64,000 nucleotides of DNA, taken from positions 46,705,220 to 46,769,219 of the forward strand of contig OX387186.1 in assembly GCA_947561395.2 (NCBI GenBank). Direction: 5' to 3'. Below the pieces are notes generated by a model. The model had not been told where the DNA came from, searched no databases, and worked only from the letters and a program-made list of their open reading frames with translations. Origin of the DNA: Buxus sempervirens (lineage: Eukaryota; Streptophyta; Magnoliopsida; Buxales; Buxaceae). Below are positions 11,593-24,537 of this stretch, piece by piece; within the stretch, counting starts at the first letter, position 1, and the number at the start of each line of letters is the position of its first letter. A program made the translations under genes and the position numbers.

Positions 11593-13019
11593 AACGGTCA
11601 AAGTTTATTTTGACAAAGGAAATGGGGATAAAGAAATAAATGTGATTTCAAAAGGAATGAGCATGCTGTTGAGAATATTAGCTCTTCTTTGGACCAGGCC
11701 TCCTCTTTCATGGCCCAATTGAATATTGCAAAACCACCTTTGGTTATCAATTACGATCCATCCACCTATTTTTCACCTACTCCATCAAAACCGCCATTGG
11801 TCATAAACTGTGACCACCTCACTGTGCCTGTTACTTCTATAACCCCTCAACCAAAACAACTTCTACCATTGGTTGTAGATGTTCCTTCTACTCAGACTCT
11901 TTTATCAAAGTCCAAACTTCCCCCACTAGTGATAAATGTCCCAAAGCCTTCCTACTCTGAATCAGCTGTACCATGGAACTACAGTGAATGCTTCACCACC
12001 ACATTTCCGACAGTTGAGGGAGAAAGCAAGAAAGAAGTGAACCTCATGATGAGGTCAGGAAAGTGTATAGGGGAGGAAGAGAAACAAAAAGAAATCGGAA
12101 AGGAAAAGAAGTAAAGGGAAAGTCCAAGGTAGGGGAAGATACCCCTCAGATAATTGACAGTGAGGCTGCTGACCTCATCAAAATAATCAGAAAGAGTGAA
12201 TTTAATGTTGTCGAGCAATTAAACAAAGTCCCTGCCTAGATTTCAATACTGGGATTATTGTTGAATTCAGAAAAGCATAGAGATTCTCTGTTAAGGGTAC
12301 TTCAGGGCGCACATGTGCCTAAAAGCATTGAACCAAACCAACTTGGTAAGATGGTTGGGCAAATCTTGTATCATAATGTCATATCTTTTTCTGAAACTAA
12401 GATCAACCCAGCTGGATACCACCATGTTGATCCTTTACACATAACTGTGCTTAGCAAGGGTTGCATGGTGGCGCGGGTTTTAATTGATAATGGGTCGGCT
12501 CTGAATGTCTGCCCATTAATAATATTTGTAAGGCTCAGTCTGGAGCAAAATAAGATTAAGCAGAATGGGAGAATCATAAGAGCCTTTGATAGTTCTAAAA
12601 CACACTCCCTAGTGGAGGTTGAACTGCCGGTCACTATTGGATCTTATATCTTCAGTATCACATTTGAAGTGATGGATATACCGGTGGCTTTCAACCTACT
12701 CCTAAGAAGGCTGTGGATTCATTCAGCTAGGGCAATACCATCTACCCTCCACCAAAGAGTCAAATATATCCGAGGGCAAAAGGTGATTACGGTCCTAGCT
12801 GAGAATTTGGTTCCTCCCATGGTATCCCCTGATGTGCCCTATATTAACATTGAAATGACTGCAACCAAGATTGCATTTCACTCTTTTCAGTTTGAAACTG
12901 TCAATTTCATACCTACGGGGTATCAAGAAAAGGAAGAGAAAATGACTTGTGCTGAGAAGATGGTCAAGAAAGTGCTGAGAAAGTACAATTTCCACCAAGG
13001 AAAAGGTCTATTGGGTTAA
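11593..13019 (+). pseudogene. Element A gag C-terminus and protease
   Basis: The frame resumes after the LTR C target duplication. A frameshift lies near 11672. A Pro-rich stretch with repeated PPLVIN motifs follows, then a Lys/Glu-rich linker, then the Tat signature around ISILGLLLNSEKHR, whose preceding Gln codon is a TAG at 12237. The aspartic protease domain follows (about 12450-12780), with the active site VLIDNGSALNVCP and the flap-side motif IHSARAIPSTLHQ. Asp is retained, but the usual LLGRPWIH has become LLRRLWIH. The frame stops at 13017. The product would mature the Gag-Pol polyprotein; this copy cannot. Confidence 0.88.
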
Positions 13020-13032
13020 CCTACATGGGAGG

Positions 13033-16000
13033 TTGGAGCCAGTAAAAGTTAAGAAGCTTACTCCTAGAGTTGGATCGGGGTCCAAACCTGGGAGCTGGAA
13101 AAGACAGAAACTAATGGAAGAAGAGAATGGAGAGAGAAAAGGTAACCAGAAATTCCCTCATTTAAAGGAAACTTTTCCTAAGCTTTCTCATATGATTCAG
13201 CTGTCTCCTCCTCAAGATCAGTCAAAACCTCCATACTATAACATTAACCCATTCCAGAAACCCAATTTCCCAACCTTGCAACCATATGTCCCACCTTCAC
13301 CTTCGCAAGCATCGGGTGAGCCTGGACTGCGCTCAGAATAGAAGCGGGATTTTTCTGAAGATGTTGGAGCCTTCTTTCCCATGACTGAAGGCAAAAGAGA
13401 AGAAGGAGCAAATGAGCTACCCTTCATCGACTGGGCTGTAATAAAAGTTCCAGATGAAGTCATATCTGGGTCGAGTCCTATAGCAGAGACGGATGATACA
13501 ACTCACCCAGTAATGGTGATCTCGAATGCGGACCCTGAGTTTGGGGAGCAGGCTTGTGTTATTACCCCTACTCCAGAATTTTTTATTTTGAACAATTAGG
13601 AGGAAACCCTCCTTACTTTTGAAGCTGCGTTTGTTTGGCAAACAGACACGGCATCCAAAAAAAACTCCATTAGTGGAATACCCTTTTCCTGAAGGTTTTA
13701 ATGAGCCTTCATCTTCAAGAAAAGATTTTTTTGAAGGCTCTCAAAAAACAAAAAAAGATTTTCCCATTTTTTTCTAGAAAAGTTAAATTTTTCAAAAAGG
13801 TCCAAGCCACTTATACACCATATAAGCAAACGGAATTGGATCAGGTTGATTATGACTTCGACCTTGAGCTCGACTTTGACCTAATGGGGGTTGAAGAAGA
13901 GACCGAGGTCGAAGAAGAACCCTCCAAAAGAAATCACATATCAATTGGAGCGTCATGAAAAGGGTGTCCAACCTAATATTGAGGAGACCATCTCAATAAA
14001 TCTAGGGACCGAAGATGACAAAAACATAGTGAAGATTGGGGCATGCCTATCTGAGATGTAGCGTGATGAAATGACACGATTCTTGGCTGATTATAAAGAT
14101 GTATTTGCATAGTCGTATCGGGATATGCCAGGGTTAGACACTGACATGGTTGTGCACAGGATACCAATTCTACCAGAGGTTAAGCAGAAATTGAGAAGGT
14201 TGAAACCGGAATAGACATTGAAGGTCAAAGATGAAGTGATCAAACAATTCCAAGCAGGATTTTTGGTAGTCTCCACGTACCCTGAATGGCTCGCTAATAT
14301 AGTGCCAGTACCAAAGAAGGATGGAAAGGTCAAAATGTGCATAGACTACAGAGATTTGAATAAGGCAAGCCCAAAAGATGATTTTTCGCTTCCACATATC
14401 GACATTCTGGTCAACAACACTGCTATACATAGTTTATTCTCATTCATGGATGGCTTCTCTGGGTACAATCAAATTAAGATGGCTAAGGATGATCAAGAGA
14501 AAATGGCCTTCATTACACCTTGGGGTACTTTCCACTACACTGTCATGCCATTTGGGCTTAAAAATGCTGGGGCAACCTACCAGCAGGCCATGACAGCATT
14601 ATTCCATGACATGATCCATATGGAGATGGAGGTCTATGTGGATGATATGATAGCCAAATCATGTGAAGAAGAAGACCACTTGATCAACTTGAAGAAGGTG
14701 TTTGACAGGCTCAGGAAATACAGTCTATGGCTTAACCTGGCAAAATGTGTCTTTGAGGCTACATCAAGGAAATTTCTGGGATTTATAGTGAGCAAAAGAG
14801 GAATTTAGATTGACCCAGCTAAAGCCAAGGCAATAATTGAAATGCCCTCACCTAGAACGGAGAAGGAGGTTCGTGGCTTTCTTGGAAGGATTCAGTACAT
14901 AAGCCGGTTCATAGCACAGCTCACTACTATCTGTGAACCAATTTTCAAGCTTCTGAGAAAGAATAACCCGACGGTCTGGAATGACGATTGCCAAGAAGCC
15001 TTTGACACAATAAAGGAATATTTATTGAATCCACTTATGCTAGTGCCACCAACTCGAGGAAGACCACTGATTCTATACTTGTCAGTTTTGGAGACGTCGA
15101 TGGGGTGTGTATTGGGACAGCATGACGACATAGGCAGACAGGAAAGGGCGATTTACTATCTAAGTAAAAAGTTCAAGGAATATGAAGCAAAGTATTCCCA
15201 TTTGGAAAAGACCTGTTGTGCTTTAGTGTGGGCAACTTAGAGATTGAGACATTATTTCCTTAGTCATTCCACCTTATTGATATCCTGAATGGATCCTTTG
15301 AAGTATTTATTTGAGAAACCAGCACTAACAGGTAGAACGGCAAAGTGGCAGCTATTGCTTTCCGAATTTGACCTCACATACATCACTCAGAAGGCGATTA
15401 AAGGTCAAGCCATTGCAGATCACCTATCTGCACATCCTTTACCAGAATAACAACCTCTTAAAACAAATTTCCCTGATGAGGCAATACTATTTATTGAAGA
15501 AGAGGAAAGTGAAAGCTCTTGGCAAATGTTCTTCGATGAAGCCACCAACATGAATGGAAATGGAATACGGGCAGTTTTGGTGAAGCCGGATGGGTCACAT
15601 ATCCCAATGGCAATGAAGTTAAGATTCGAATGCACAAACAATATTGCAGAGTATGAAGCATGCATAATTGGGTTACAAGCCCCATTAGACCATGAAGTGG
15701 AGGAACTTGATGTATACAGGGATTCGAGTCTTATCATCTTCCAAACAACTGGTGAATGGAAAACCAAGGATCACAAATTGATCCCCTATCACTAGTATTT
15801 GGAAGAAATAAGCACCAAATTTACTCGAATTTCCTTCAACTATATGCCAAGGGCCAAAAATCAACTTGCGGATGCTCTAGCAACATTGGCTTCAATGGTC
15901 AGCATGCCAGAAGGAGTAGATATCAAGCCACTAAAAATTGAAGTCAGAGATGAGCCTGCATATTGTCTTGTTCTAGAGGGAGCACCAAAAGAAGAAGTAC

Positions 16001-17199
16001 CGTGGTTTCAAGATATCAAAATTTTCTTGAATGATCGGAGTCTGTCAGAAAATGTCACTCCTACTGAGAAAAGGACAATACAGAGGTTAGCAGGACAGTT
16101 CCTATTAAGTGGTGGACAGTTGTACAAGATATCACATAATGATATTTTACTCAGATGTGTTGCTAAGACTGAGTCAGGAAGATTAATTGAAACTGTACAT
16201 GGAGGAGTCTGTGGGCCCCATATGAACGGGCATATGCTTGCAAAGAAGATTCTGCGATTGGGATACTACTGATCGACTATGGAGCACGATTGCTATACAC
16301 ATGTAAAAAGGTGTCATCTGTGCCAAGTATATGTGGATAACAAGAATTCACCTCCAAATGAGTTTCACAATATGACATCACTGTGGCCCTTTTCTATGTG
16401 GGGCATAGACGTCAGTGGAATGATCTCTCTAAAGGCATCGAATGGACATAGGTTTATACTTGTAGCAATTGATTATTTCACCAAGTGGGTAGAAGCAGCT
16501 TCGTATGCAAATATCACAAGTAGCCATGTTCTTAAGTTTGTGAAGCACAACATCATTTGTCGCTATGGTTTGCCAAGTGCCATAGTATCAGACAATGCTT
16601 CGAATATTAAGAACAAAGATATGAGGAAGATGTGTGAGCAGTTTCAAATTACCCATCACAATTCAGCTCCGTACAGACCAAAGATGAATGGGGCAGTAGA
16701 AGCAACGAATAAAAATATAAAGAAAATTATTCAGAAGATGGTAGTGAGTTTCAGAGATTGGCATGAAATGCTGCCGCTTGCTCTACATGCCTACAGAACC
16801 TCAATCCAGACTTCTACTGGGTCAACCTCATATTCCTTAGTCTATGGGATGGAAGCAGTTTTACTAGTGGAAGTGGAAATCCCTTCACTGAGAGTGTTGA
16901 TGGAAGCTGAATGGATGCAATCAAGACATGATCAACTCAATCTGATAGAGGAAAAGCGTTTGAAAGCGCTTTGTCATGGCCAATTGTATCAAAAGAGAAT
17001 GGCCCGGGCTTACAATAAGAAGGTAAAGCCCAGAACTTTCCAAGAAGGAAATTTAGTATTAAAGAAAATCCTACCCTTTTTGGAAGACCCTCGTGGAAAA
17101 TTCAAATCAAATTGGGAAGGGCCTTATGTTGTCAAGAAGGTCCTGTCAGGGGGTGCTCTCATCTTAACAGAAATGGATGGAAATATTTTCCTGAGCTAA
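13033..17199 (+). pseudogene. pol: Element A pol: RT, RNase H, archaeal RNase H, integrase
   Basis: One reading frame runs from about 13930 to 17199, interrupted only by stops. RT (about 14200-14810) has CIDYRDLNKA and the catalytic box YVDDM. The first RNase H (about 14980-15420) follows. The archaeal-type RNase H (about 15510-15890) has FFDEATNMNGNG, NNIAEYEACI and NQLADALATL. Integrase has the HHCC finger (about 16200-16330) and a D-D-E core: VAIDYFTKWVEA, VSDNASN and MNGAVEATNKN. Stops: TAG 14059, 14110, 14212, 14806, 15238, 15793; TGA 15286, 16270; TAA 15448. Most fall where Gln, Trp or Arg is expected. The linker 13033-13930 also carries frameshifts. It would reverse transcribe and integrate the element; it is dead. 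Confidence 0.95.
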
Positions 17200-18257
17200 T
17201 TAACTCTGATGCAATGAAGAGGTATTTTCCTTGATTTAATATTACTAGGAAATGATCCGAGGCCATGTTTCTGTATTTCCCAAAATTTTCATCCCTAGTC
17301 AAGCCAATTCGAGCATGTTCATCTTTTTGATAAACCTAAACTGGACTTACAGTCTTATACTGGGGCAGAACAAACTGGGGCAAAGCCAATAAGGGCAAAT
17401 CCAATTGGGGCAGAGAAAAAAAATAAGAAAACAAAAAGGAAAAAACAAAAAAGCAAAGAATAGTGGCAAATGAAAGCCAAGTGCAAAAAGGAAAGAAAAT
17501 AATGCACTTTGGGGAATGGGATCAAATTCATCACAATTGTAAGTCCGGTTAACCTATTTTCACATTTGAAAAATTTTGAGCCTTTAATACCTTTTCTTTC
17601 ATAAACCGAGCTTAACCTTTGTTTCGTCCTATTCTTAAGCCCTCGGTGATTTTAGTATATTCATTCAACTTTCAGAGTAAGATGGGTGATGATAGAATGC
17701 AGAAGCCAGCCTTAGTGAAAACCGTAATTGGCGCTAGGGGCAATATTGGCAAAAGGAAAAAAAAAAGAAAAAAAAAGAGAGAAGAATCAAAGGTTGAGTT
17801 GATCATGTGGTCCAAGTTTGAAATCAACATGAGCACTAGAAACTGAGCAGATTGGGAATAGCAGGGTCATTCATGGAGGAAAAGCCATTAGGGGACGATT
17901 CTAAAGGTCACAGAATAGATGGATTTGGTCTCTCCCTATTGCTTGGATTACCCTTTTCATTATTCAACCTGATTTTAATTCCTTTAATTATATGTAATTA
18001 AGTGTTTTGGATCAAATTTTAAAAAAAAACAATATACTTTGGCCAATGATGAGAAATCAAATACTTTTCATAAAACTTTTGTTTTTACAAGCATCTGAGA
18101 ATTCTGAGGCCAATAATATAAAACCTATTTTTGAATCAAATCCTTTGCCTTTCCACTATTGGAGTTTGCTTTTGTATAAAGGTATGAAAAAGAAAAGAAA
18201 AGAAAGAAAAAAAAAGAAGAAAAAAAGGAAAAAAGGAAAAAATGCAATAAAAAGGAG
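17200..18257 (+). other. Element A region between integrase and antisense gene 1
   Basis: Noncoding. The integrase ORF ends at 17199. The phrases ACTGGGGCARA and GGGGCAAAGCC repeat at 17350-17410, and poly-A/AAG runs follow (17750-17780, 18185-18250). Similar ACTGGGGC phrases occur after gag in element B (about 32755), marking conserved 3' untranslated sequence of this lineage. Confidence 0.6.
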
Positions 18258-20064
18258 CTAATCCCTATCCCCTAGCCGCTCTTCAAGCTGCCGAATCCGA
18301 GCCGCCTGAGTTGCAATAATCCCAGATGCTCCCTCTGCAGCCGGATCGCTTAGAAAAGATATGACTTCATCTGCCTGATCCTCATGGCCTTAAGGCTAGC
18401 TAAGGCGTCCTGATATTTCTTCTTCATCACTTGGGCCTCAAAGCGATGGGCCTGCCTCTACTCTCTAAGTTGCTCCTCAAGACCAGTATGGCGTGACACT
18501 TGCCCCTCAAGTTGCTAGATCTTCATGCCCCTAAGGCTGGCTAAAGCATCCTGATATTTCTTCCGCATCACTCGAACTTCAAAGCGACGAGCCTGTCTCT
18601 GTTCCTCAAGTTTCTTCTCCATAGCAATGCGGCAAGAAACCTGCTCTTCAAGTTGTCTCTCCAGATCAAGGCCTCGTATCCTAAGTTCACGGGCCTCTCG
18701 CACCCATATTTGTTGAAGCCGCTTGTGAGATGCTCTTTCAGACTCCAGGATGTCCTCAAAAGTAGGTGGAAGAACTGCAGGAGGGTCCTCTGGTATTGGA
18801 GCATGACTCTGAACTTGCTCCCTGATCCAGAAAAGATAATCCTTCACATGTGACTCAGAGAAAACTGGGCCCCGCAGAAAACGAGCATAGGACCACTCCT
18901 TCATTAATCGAGCATTCAACCCCATGGTGGCTGGTGTAAGTGGCCCAAGGAAGTCTCCATATCCATCTGGGATCATAATCCCCTGGGTCGCTCCAAACTG
19001 CCGAAGAACCCTCAAAGGAAGATAGAGAACATCAGATCTCAAGCCTACTAGGACCAGGAAGTTCCTATCTCTGAAGCTGATCACTGTCTCTGCATTGGGC
19101 TGATAAGTGTCAGGCCATCTCACCTGATTATCCTGGAGGGTGCCCAAGAAAGTGAACCAGCCCTGCTTGCTGCCTTGGATGTTAGGATACCCCCTGTTGC
19201 TCATCAAAACAAGAATTTTCATTCTTGTAGAAAAGCAGCGATCTATCTCCTCAATCTGACTTAGGTGGTCAAGTAACCAAAGCTGCACAAAAGGGGAAGT
19301 ATTTCAATTTAATTTCAATAAATCCAACTTCACATGTAAGTTGCAAAAAAAAAAAAAGATTTCACCTGTAGGATAGGGGCACATGCAAGGAAACGTTTCT
19401 TCTTTTTGAAATAGCAATCAGTCAGGGCCTGGTATATCTCTGCTAGGATCATAGGGGCCAACCTCTCACGTTCCTTAACCTGGCAGAAAACTGAGATGAG
19501 AGCCAAGTCAACCTGGTCGTCACCCCGCGGAAAGAGCAGCTAGTTGACCACTATCAAGGTCAAGGCATTAAACCTGGCCTGCTTGTCCTCACCCCTTAGA
19601 AGCTTCTCAGTGAGAAAATTCTTGGACAAGGTCAACAGTGTATCAAAATCCCCTAGGTCCTTCTTCCCTATATCCATAAAGGTGGATGCTTCCTTTTTGT
19701 AGCTAGGCTTAAGGGGCAGGTTCACTACTTTTTCAGAAAACCTTAGGCCAAGGATTCTTTCAATTTCCTCAATGGTAGGAGTCATCTCTTTGTCATCAAA
19801 GCGAAAGAGATTCAATTGAGGTTCCCAGTGTCCAATCACAGCCTCAATGATTTCCCATTTAAAAGGGATTTTAGGGATGTGTAGGATATGACCTAGGTGG
19901 ATGTGATCCCAACGAATCTCCTCTTCGAGGGTCATAGAGTTAACCCACCTATCATAGAAAGAGTCCACAACATTATACCTGGTGAGATTAGGAGGTTTTG
20001 ATCTAACAGGTTGTCTTACAGGAGGAGCTTCATCGGCAGAAGAGAACGGTACGAAGGAAGCCAT
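18258..20064 (-). pseudogene. Antisense gene 1 (aORF1): plant-mobile-domain-like protein with coiled coil
   Basis: It lies opposite to gag-pol, as in antisense ORFs known from Tat elements. Exon 1 is 20064-19366 (233 codons), the intron 19365-19283 (83 bp, GT-AG) and exon 2 begins at 19282. Near residues 75-115 it reads GHWEPQLNLFRFDDKEMTPT, then IEEIERILGLRF, a PMD (aminotransferase-like) signature. Exon 2 opens LWLLDHLSQIEEID and ends in a coiled coil rich in Glu/Arg/Gln. A 136-bp tandem duplication of the coiled-coil part follows the stop at 18515; after it a shifted frame continues to a TAG near 18258. An in-frame TAG at 19540 and further TAGs in the duplication kill it. Its function is unknown. 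It has its own TATA box and palindrome array. Confidence 0.82.
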
Positions 20065-20156
20065 GGAATCACCAAAGAAGCCAAGAAAAGCAAAAAAACG
20101 GAGGGCTCAGGGAGTTTTCGAGCTATTAAAAACATCACAATGACGTTCCCCATAGG

Positions 20157-20164
20157 TTTATATA
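20157..20164 (-). promoter_or_regulatory. TATA box of antisense gene 1
   Basis: The minus strand reads TATATAAA about 95 bp before the ATG at 20064 and about 36 bp downstream of the palindrome array (20200-20306). The spacing suits a dedicated promoter driving aORF1 away from the 3' LTR. Confidence 0.6.
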
Positions 20165-20199
20165 GAAAAATCAAAAATACAGTAAAACCCATATTTATA

Positions 20200-20306
20200 A
20201 TACGAGCACCGCGTGCACGTATAGAAATTACGGGCACCGCATGCCCGCATAGAAATTATGGGCACTGCGTGCCCGCATAGAAATTACGGGCACGGCGTGT
20301 CTACAA
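20200..20306. repeat. Four palindromes at exact 28-bp period upstream of aORF1
   Basis: Units start at 20200, 20228, 20256 and 20284. Each is a 23-bp imperfect palindrome of the type TTACGGGCA - 5 bases - TGCCCGCAT, separated by 5 bases (AGAAA in most). The motif and period are the same as in the element's LTR at 25351-25484. Confidence 0.88.
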
Positions 20307-20530
20307 TATAAATGCAATTTTTCGGGAAAAATACAAAAAAAAAAGGGGAATTTCAATTTCAATCCTTTCCCAAGCTTCACCTGTCCCTGCTTAAACATAT
20401 ATCATGCAATGGAGGTAAGAAATAAAAAAGAAAAGAGCATAAATGAAGAAAAATGAATCAAATTTCTTTTTATATATATATGGAAGCGTACATCATTTGT
20501 CAAATACAAGTGTAAATGAAGTATCCTAAT
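20307..20530. other. Spacer between the two antisense genes
   Basis: It is AT-rich and ends close to the 3' end of aORF2, with a TATATATA run at 20473-20480. No coding content was seen. Confidence 0.5.
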
Positions 20531-23367
20531 CTAATCTGCCTCTCCAGGTCCATCCCCACGGCCACATCCTCTACCTCGTCCACTGCCTTGAGGTCACCGG
20601 CGCTCGAAAACATGTGCCACAAGATGACAGGCGGTACTACAGGTCATCCTGCCCAAAATACACTAAATATCATACATCATATATAAAGGCATAAGGCCAG
20701 CAGTTGGATGATCATGAGGAACGTACCCCGAGGTATCTACATCTTCCGCAGGCTCCGCATCAGGGTTGGCAGGGACTGGCTCAATCACAGGCTCGGCGGC
20801 AGGCTCTGCACTCCCACGAGCCGCAGACTCGGAGGCAGGAATAGACGCCTCAGGAGCATTAGCATCAGGCCTCGGCTCCACAGGCTCAATAGAGGCCTCC
20901 TCTGTCACCACAGCCTCATCGGTAGGCTCCATCACAGCGGCATCCCCAGCCGACTCCATATCCATCTCAGCAGGTGCATCGGGAACGGTCTCTGATGCTA
21001 GGGCAGACTCTGGAATGTCCTCAGCAGTGGGAGCAACATCAAATGCAGTGTCAACCTCTGCTGCTGGCACGTCTGGGGCTCGAGGAGAAGTCACGAGCTG
21101 CATCAGTGACACGAAAAAGACCTCGCCGCGAGGATGTGTAAAATAAGGTGAAGAAGGACCGGCCATGTCATCCTGAAAATAAGAAGAAGAATTCTAATCA
21201 GAATAGGATAAGCAAATATAAGAAGCAAAATTTTAAAGGGGTAAAAGAAGTAACCTGAGTATGAGATGGACCCGCCTAGTCCTGTACACCAGAAGGACCC
21301 GCCTGGCCCTGTGCCCTAGCAAGCTGTCCCCAGAGGTCGCCAACGATGACAAGGAGGGCGTCCCGCTCAGTAATAGTGGCATCTCGTTGGCGCTCTATGT
21401 CAGCATACCGAGCTCGAATCTCTGCCAACTGAGCCTTCTGAAATAGAAGAAAGGGTGTCAGAAATGCCAAGTCAAATAGAATATAAGAAAGGAAGATCAA
21501 AGAGGGAAAGGCATACCGTGGTATCGTAGGCCTTGATCACTACCCCTCCTATCTCCGTGACTCCGCCACGGACAGGCATGGGTGGCATGAGGCACCCAAC
21601 TGAAGCCTTTCTAAACCAGGCATCATAGTCACCCTCCTCCAACAAAGTCTCTGCCTCCGTCCAATCTAAGAACTGAGCAGGCTCGATAAGCGTAGGAGGA
21701 AAAGAAGGGGTAGTATCGGAGGGATGACAGGAATCCAGGGCCCTCCAGTGTGCTGATAAAAGAAGCGCTCGCCGCAATACCAGATGCTGCCCATTTGACC
21801 GATAAAGAACTGATAGCGCTGATGCCTCTGGTCGGGGGCAAATGCATCGTCCCTAGTAGCATGCAAGGCCAGTACCTCGTGGATGTCTTCTAACCAGAGA
21901 ACGAACAGCTGAGAAACAAAAAAAGGAATTTTAGGCATATGATTCAGGAAAAGAAAAAAGGAAGAACTAAAGAGGTTTACCTCAGCCCCAGACAACCGGT
22001 CCAAACAAGCCCGGGCAGACCTAGGCCGACTCTTATCAGAGTCATGCTCCACATGGCACCATCCACGAGCGATAGGATACGTCTCCTCTGGTATCGTAGA
22101 GATAGGGCGGAAGTAGAGAATATACACCCTAGCAAAAAACTGCAAAAGAAGAAAAAAAAAGGGTCATAAGAATAAAAAAGGAGAAGAAGAGAAAGAAAGA
22201 ATAAAGAAATAAGTGTTTCACCTACAAGAAGGGCCAGAAAAATCTGCATCCGACTCCGGCACCCCGAGAGGTAGAAAGGCCACTAACGGCTCGACGCAGG
22301 CCAGCCAAAATGGTGCCAAAAATAAGCGGCCCCCAAGCGTACCTCCTCGCCCGTGGTAAATCTCCCAATAAGCTCAGGAAATGCGGGCTAACAGAGGTCA
22401 TGTCCTCTGGGAAAAAGCAGGACCCATCATGTAGAGGAAAACAAAGCGAAAAGCGAAGGGGAAGTCTACATGGCTGGCGGCAATCTGGCTGAAACCTCTC
22501 CCCCGGAAGGTCTCTCTCAACCAAGTCAAGGACAATCTAGGTCTCCCTCTATCCCAGGCCTCCGGGGCTACCGCCCCATATCCAAGAAGGGCAGAAATCT
22601 CCGCATAATCTGGCCTCACCATCTCAAGGATAATATCTCCAAACATCCTAATCCCAGTGATGAGTGTGAAGTCGGACGGTCGAATCCCGATCTCAATATC
22701 TGGAAAATGGAAGCTCAGCATCTCTGGGAAGAACCTCTCGAGCATCACTGCAATAAGAGCTCAATCCAAGCGCACATCTGGGATGGTGATGAAGTGGCCG
22801 AAACCAAACAAGCTCAACTCCTGGCGGAAGGATGAACTGCAACCTCCAAGAAATCTAATGAAACTGGCCTAGCTCCCTCGGTAATGGGACATAGGATACA
22901 CCAAAGGGATATCCACCCTAATATAGGCTGAGGGATGAGTCCTCAGGCCGTGTAGCAGGTCAGTATCCCTAATCTGTGCCATGATCCCCTCAGGGATATC
23001 CACTCTAGCCTGAGCCTCCTCCCTGCCACAGCCTCCTCTACAGCCCCCATCACAGCCTCCATCTTTGCCTCTAGCTCGTCGCTCACCACAACCCCTGCCT
23101 CGGCCAGGAGCCTCAACCACCGGCTAAGGAAACAAGTTGAAAGAAAGGATTAGGGTGAAGGATTTTGAGAGAGAAATCGAATTTTAGAAGAGTGAAGATT
23201 ACCTCTAGGGTCGACTCGCGTGAGCCCTCAAAAGAAAGATCAGGGACATCTGAATCAGAGTCCCTTTCGGCTCTCGAAGATGAGGCCACATCAGCATGAT
23301 CCCTCTGAACCCTAGAAGAAGAGGGCTCATCTGCAAGATCCCTAGAAGCTGATTGGATACGAGCCAT
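20531..23367 (-). pseudogene. Antisense gene 2 (aORF2): multi-exon plant-mobile-domain-like protein
   Basis: Seven exons with GT-AG limits: 23367-23203, 23123-22222, 22139-21981, 21908-21517, 21437-21255, 21172-20727, 20648-20531, with introns of about 72-82 bp. The start is MARIQSAS, where an acceptor abuts the ATG. Exon 1 is Ser/Asp-rich. Exon 2 has a Gly/Arg-rich stretch, then a PMD-like core: FHFPDIEIGIRPSDFTLITG, RPRLSLTWLRETF and RARRYAWGPLIFG. Exon 5 is a coiled coil (AEIRARYADIERQRD), exon 6 an acidic Ala/Pro/Glu-rich stretch and exon 7 ends GRGRGCGRGDG. TAG near 22870, TGA near 22767, TAG at 22224, TAG near 21273, TGA in exon 7 and frameshifts near 22405 and 21712 break it. The function is unknown; it may be a captured or long-domesticated cargo gene. 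Confidence 0.75.
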
Positions 23368-23379
23368 CTGCGAATTCAA

Positions 23380-24537
23380 ATCAGGGAGATGATTTTTTTT
23401 TTTTTTGAATTTTTATTGCTTCTGTTTTGCATTTTAATGGAGGTAATTGTTCGCAAGAATGCTTCAGAAGTTCCCGACTAAATCAGGAGTCAATTAAAGA
23501 AGTTTATCCTTTTGATCTCAAGAAAATTTTAGGATGCTCAATTATTTTCTAGTGGATTATTTCTTTTCTCTAGTTGCTTATGCTTAATCATCTCTTTTCA
23601 TTTTGGTTTCAGGACAGTCAAGGCAGATGGTAACAAGGAAAAGGCATGAGGAATTCAGCTTTCAGAGATTTATTGTATGCAGCTCTAAACAGTTGGATGG
23701 GATAGACCGATATGGATTGGGTCCTAAATCATCCCGGTTAAAGCAATGTGAAAGGGGTTTTTAGGCAAGCTTAGAACACTAAGTTCTTAAGCCATGCAAA
23801 AGGAGTTTTCGCAGAAGCAACATTCAATATAAAGAAAAATCACCAGGGTAGCATTGTAACAGACATAGCAGTACCTCATGCATAAAGCTAGAGTCTGAGA
23901 TATCAGAGGATTATGCAAAATCAGAAACTCAACATATCAAGCTAAGAGTAATCAGTTGGCAAGAAATTTAGTCAAGGCATGCCCAAATTGGTGTGAAGTA
24001 TGTACAAAAGCTCTAAAGCATATGCATGCAAAAGTCAGGGTAACAAGGAAAATACCCACAAGACTTGAGTTGATTCAGGTCATACCAGTCATGGCAACAT
24101 ATCAAGATTGGATTCAGATAAGAACTATCAACATTCAAAGAATGGAAAACCAGGCACCCAAATCAAATGGATTCAAAAACATGTGGACATCTGGAGTTTC
24201 TAACAATAGATATTCAAAGAAATCTACAGAAACAAAGTTTCATTCAAATATAGATTGAAGTTCTGAAGTTGCAGAAATCTAAGGCAATAAAATTATCATG
24301 AGACAAGTTGGAGTTTGGGAACTCTATCAATTAGAACAGAGGATTCAAAAGTCAACAAATTATTGTTAGCAGAATACCCAAACATTCAGATAAGGGCCAA
24401 AACAGATATATCTTGCAGAGTGAGTGAAAGTATCATACGGCCAATTGAAAATTAGAGTTCAAAATCAGCATTTCATGTCAATCAAGAAGGATGCAATCGG
24501 GATTTTAATTGCATACAGAAATCAAATCGTGCCTCAC
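23380..24537. other. Element A 3' region: putative aORF2 leader intron
   Basis: There is no recognised gene. A poly-A/T run is at 23392-23407. The plus-strand ORF 23956-24258 has no domain and no family motif. It is best read as an intron of the antisense transcript and 3' untranslated sequence of the sense transcript. Confidence 0.5.

Noticed and set aside
20766-21146. Open plus-strand frame rich in Ser/Ala/Gly
   Set aside because: It is the shadow of the acidic exon 6 of the minus-strand aORF2; codon and splice structure support the minus strand.
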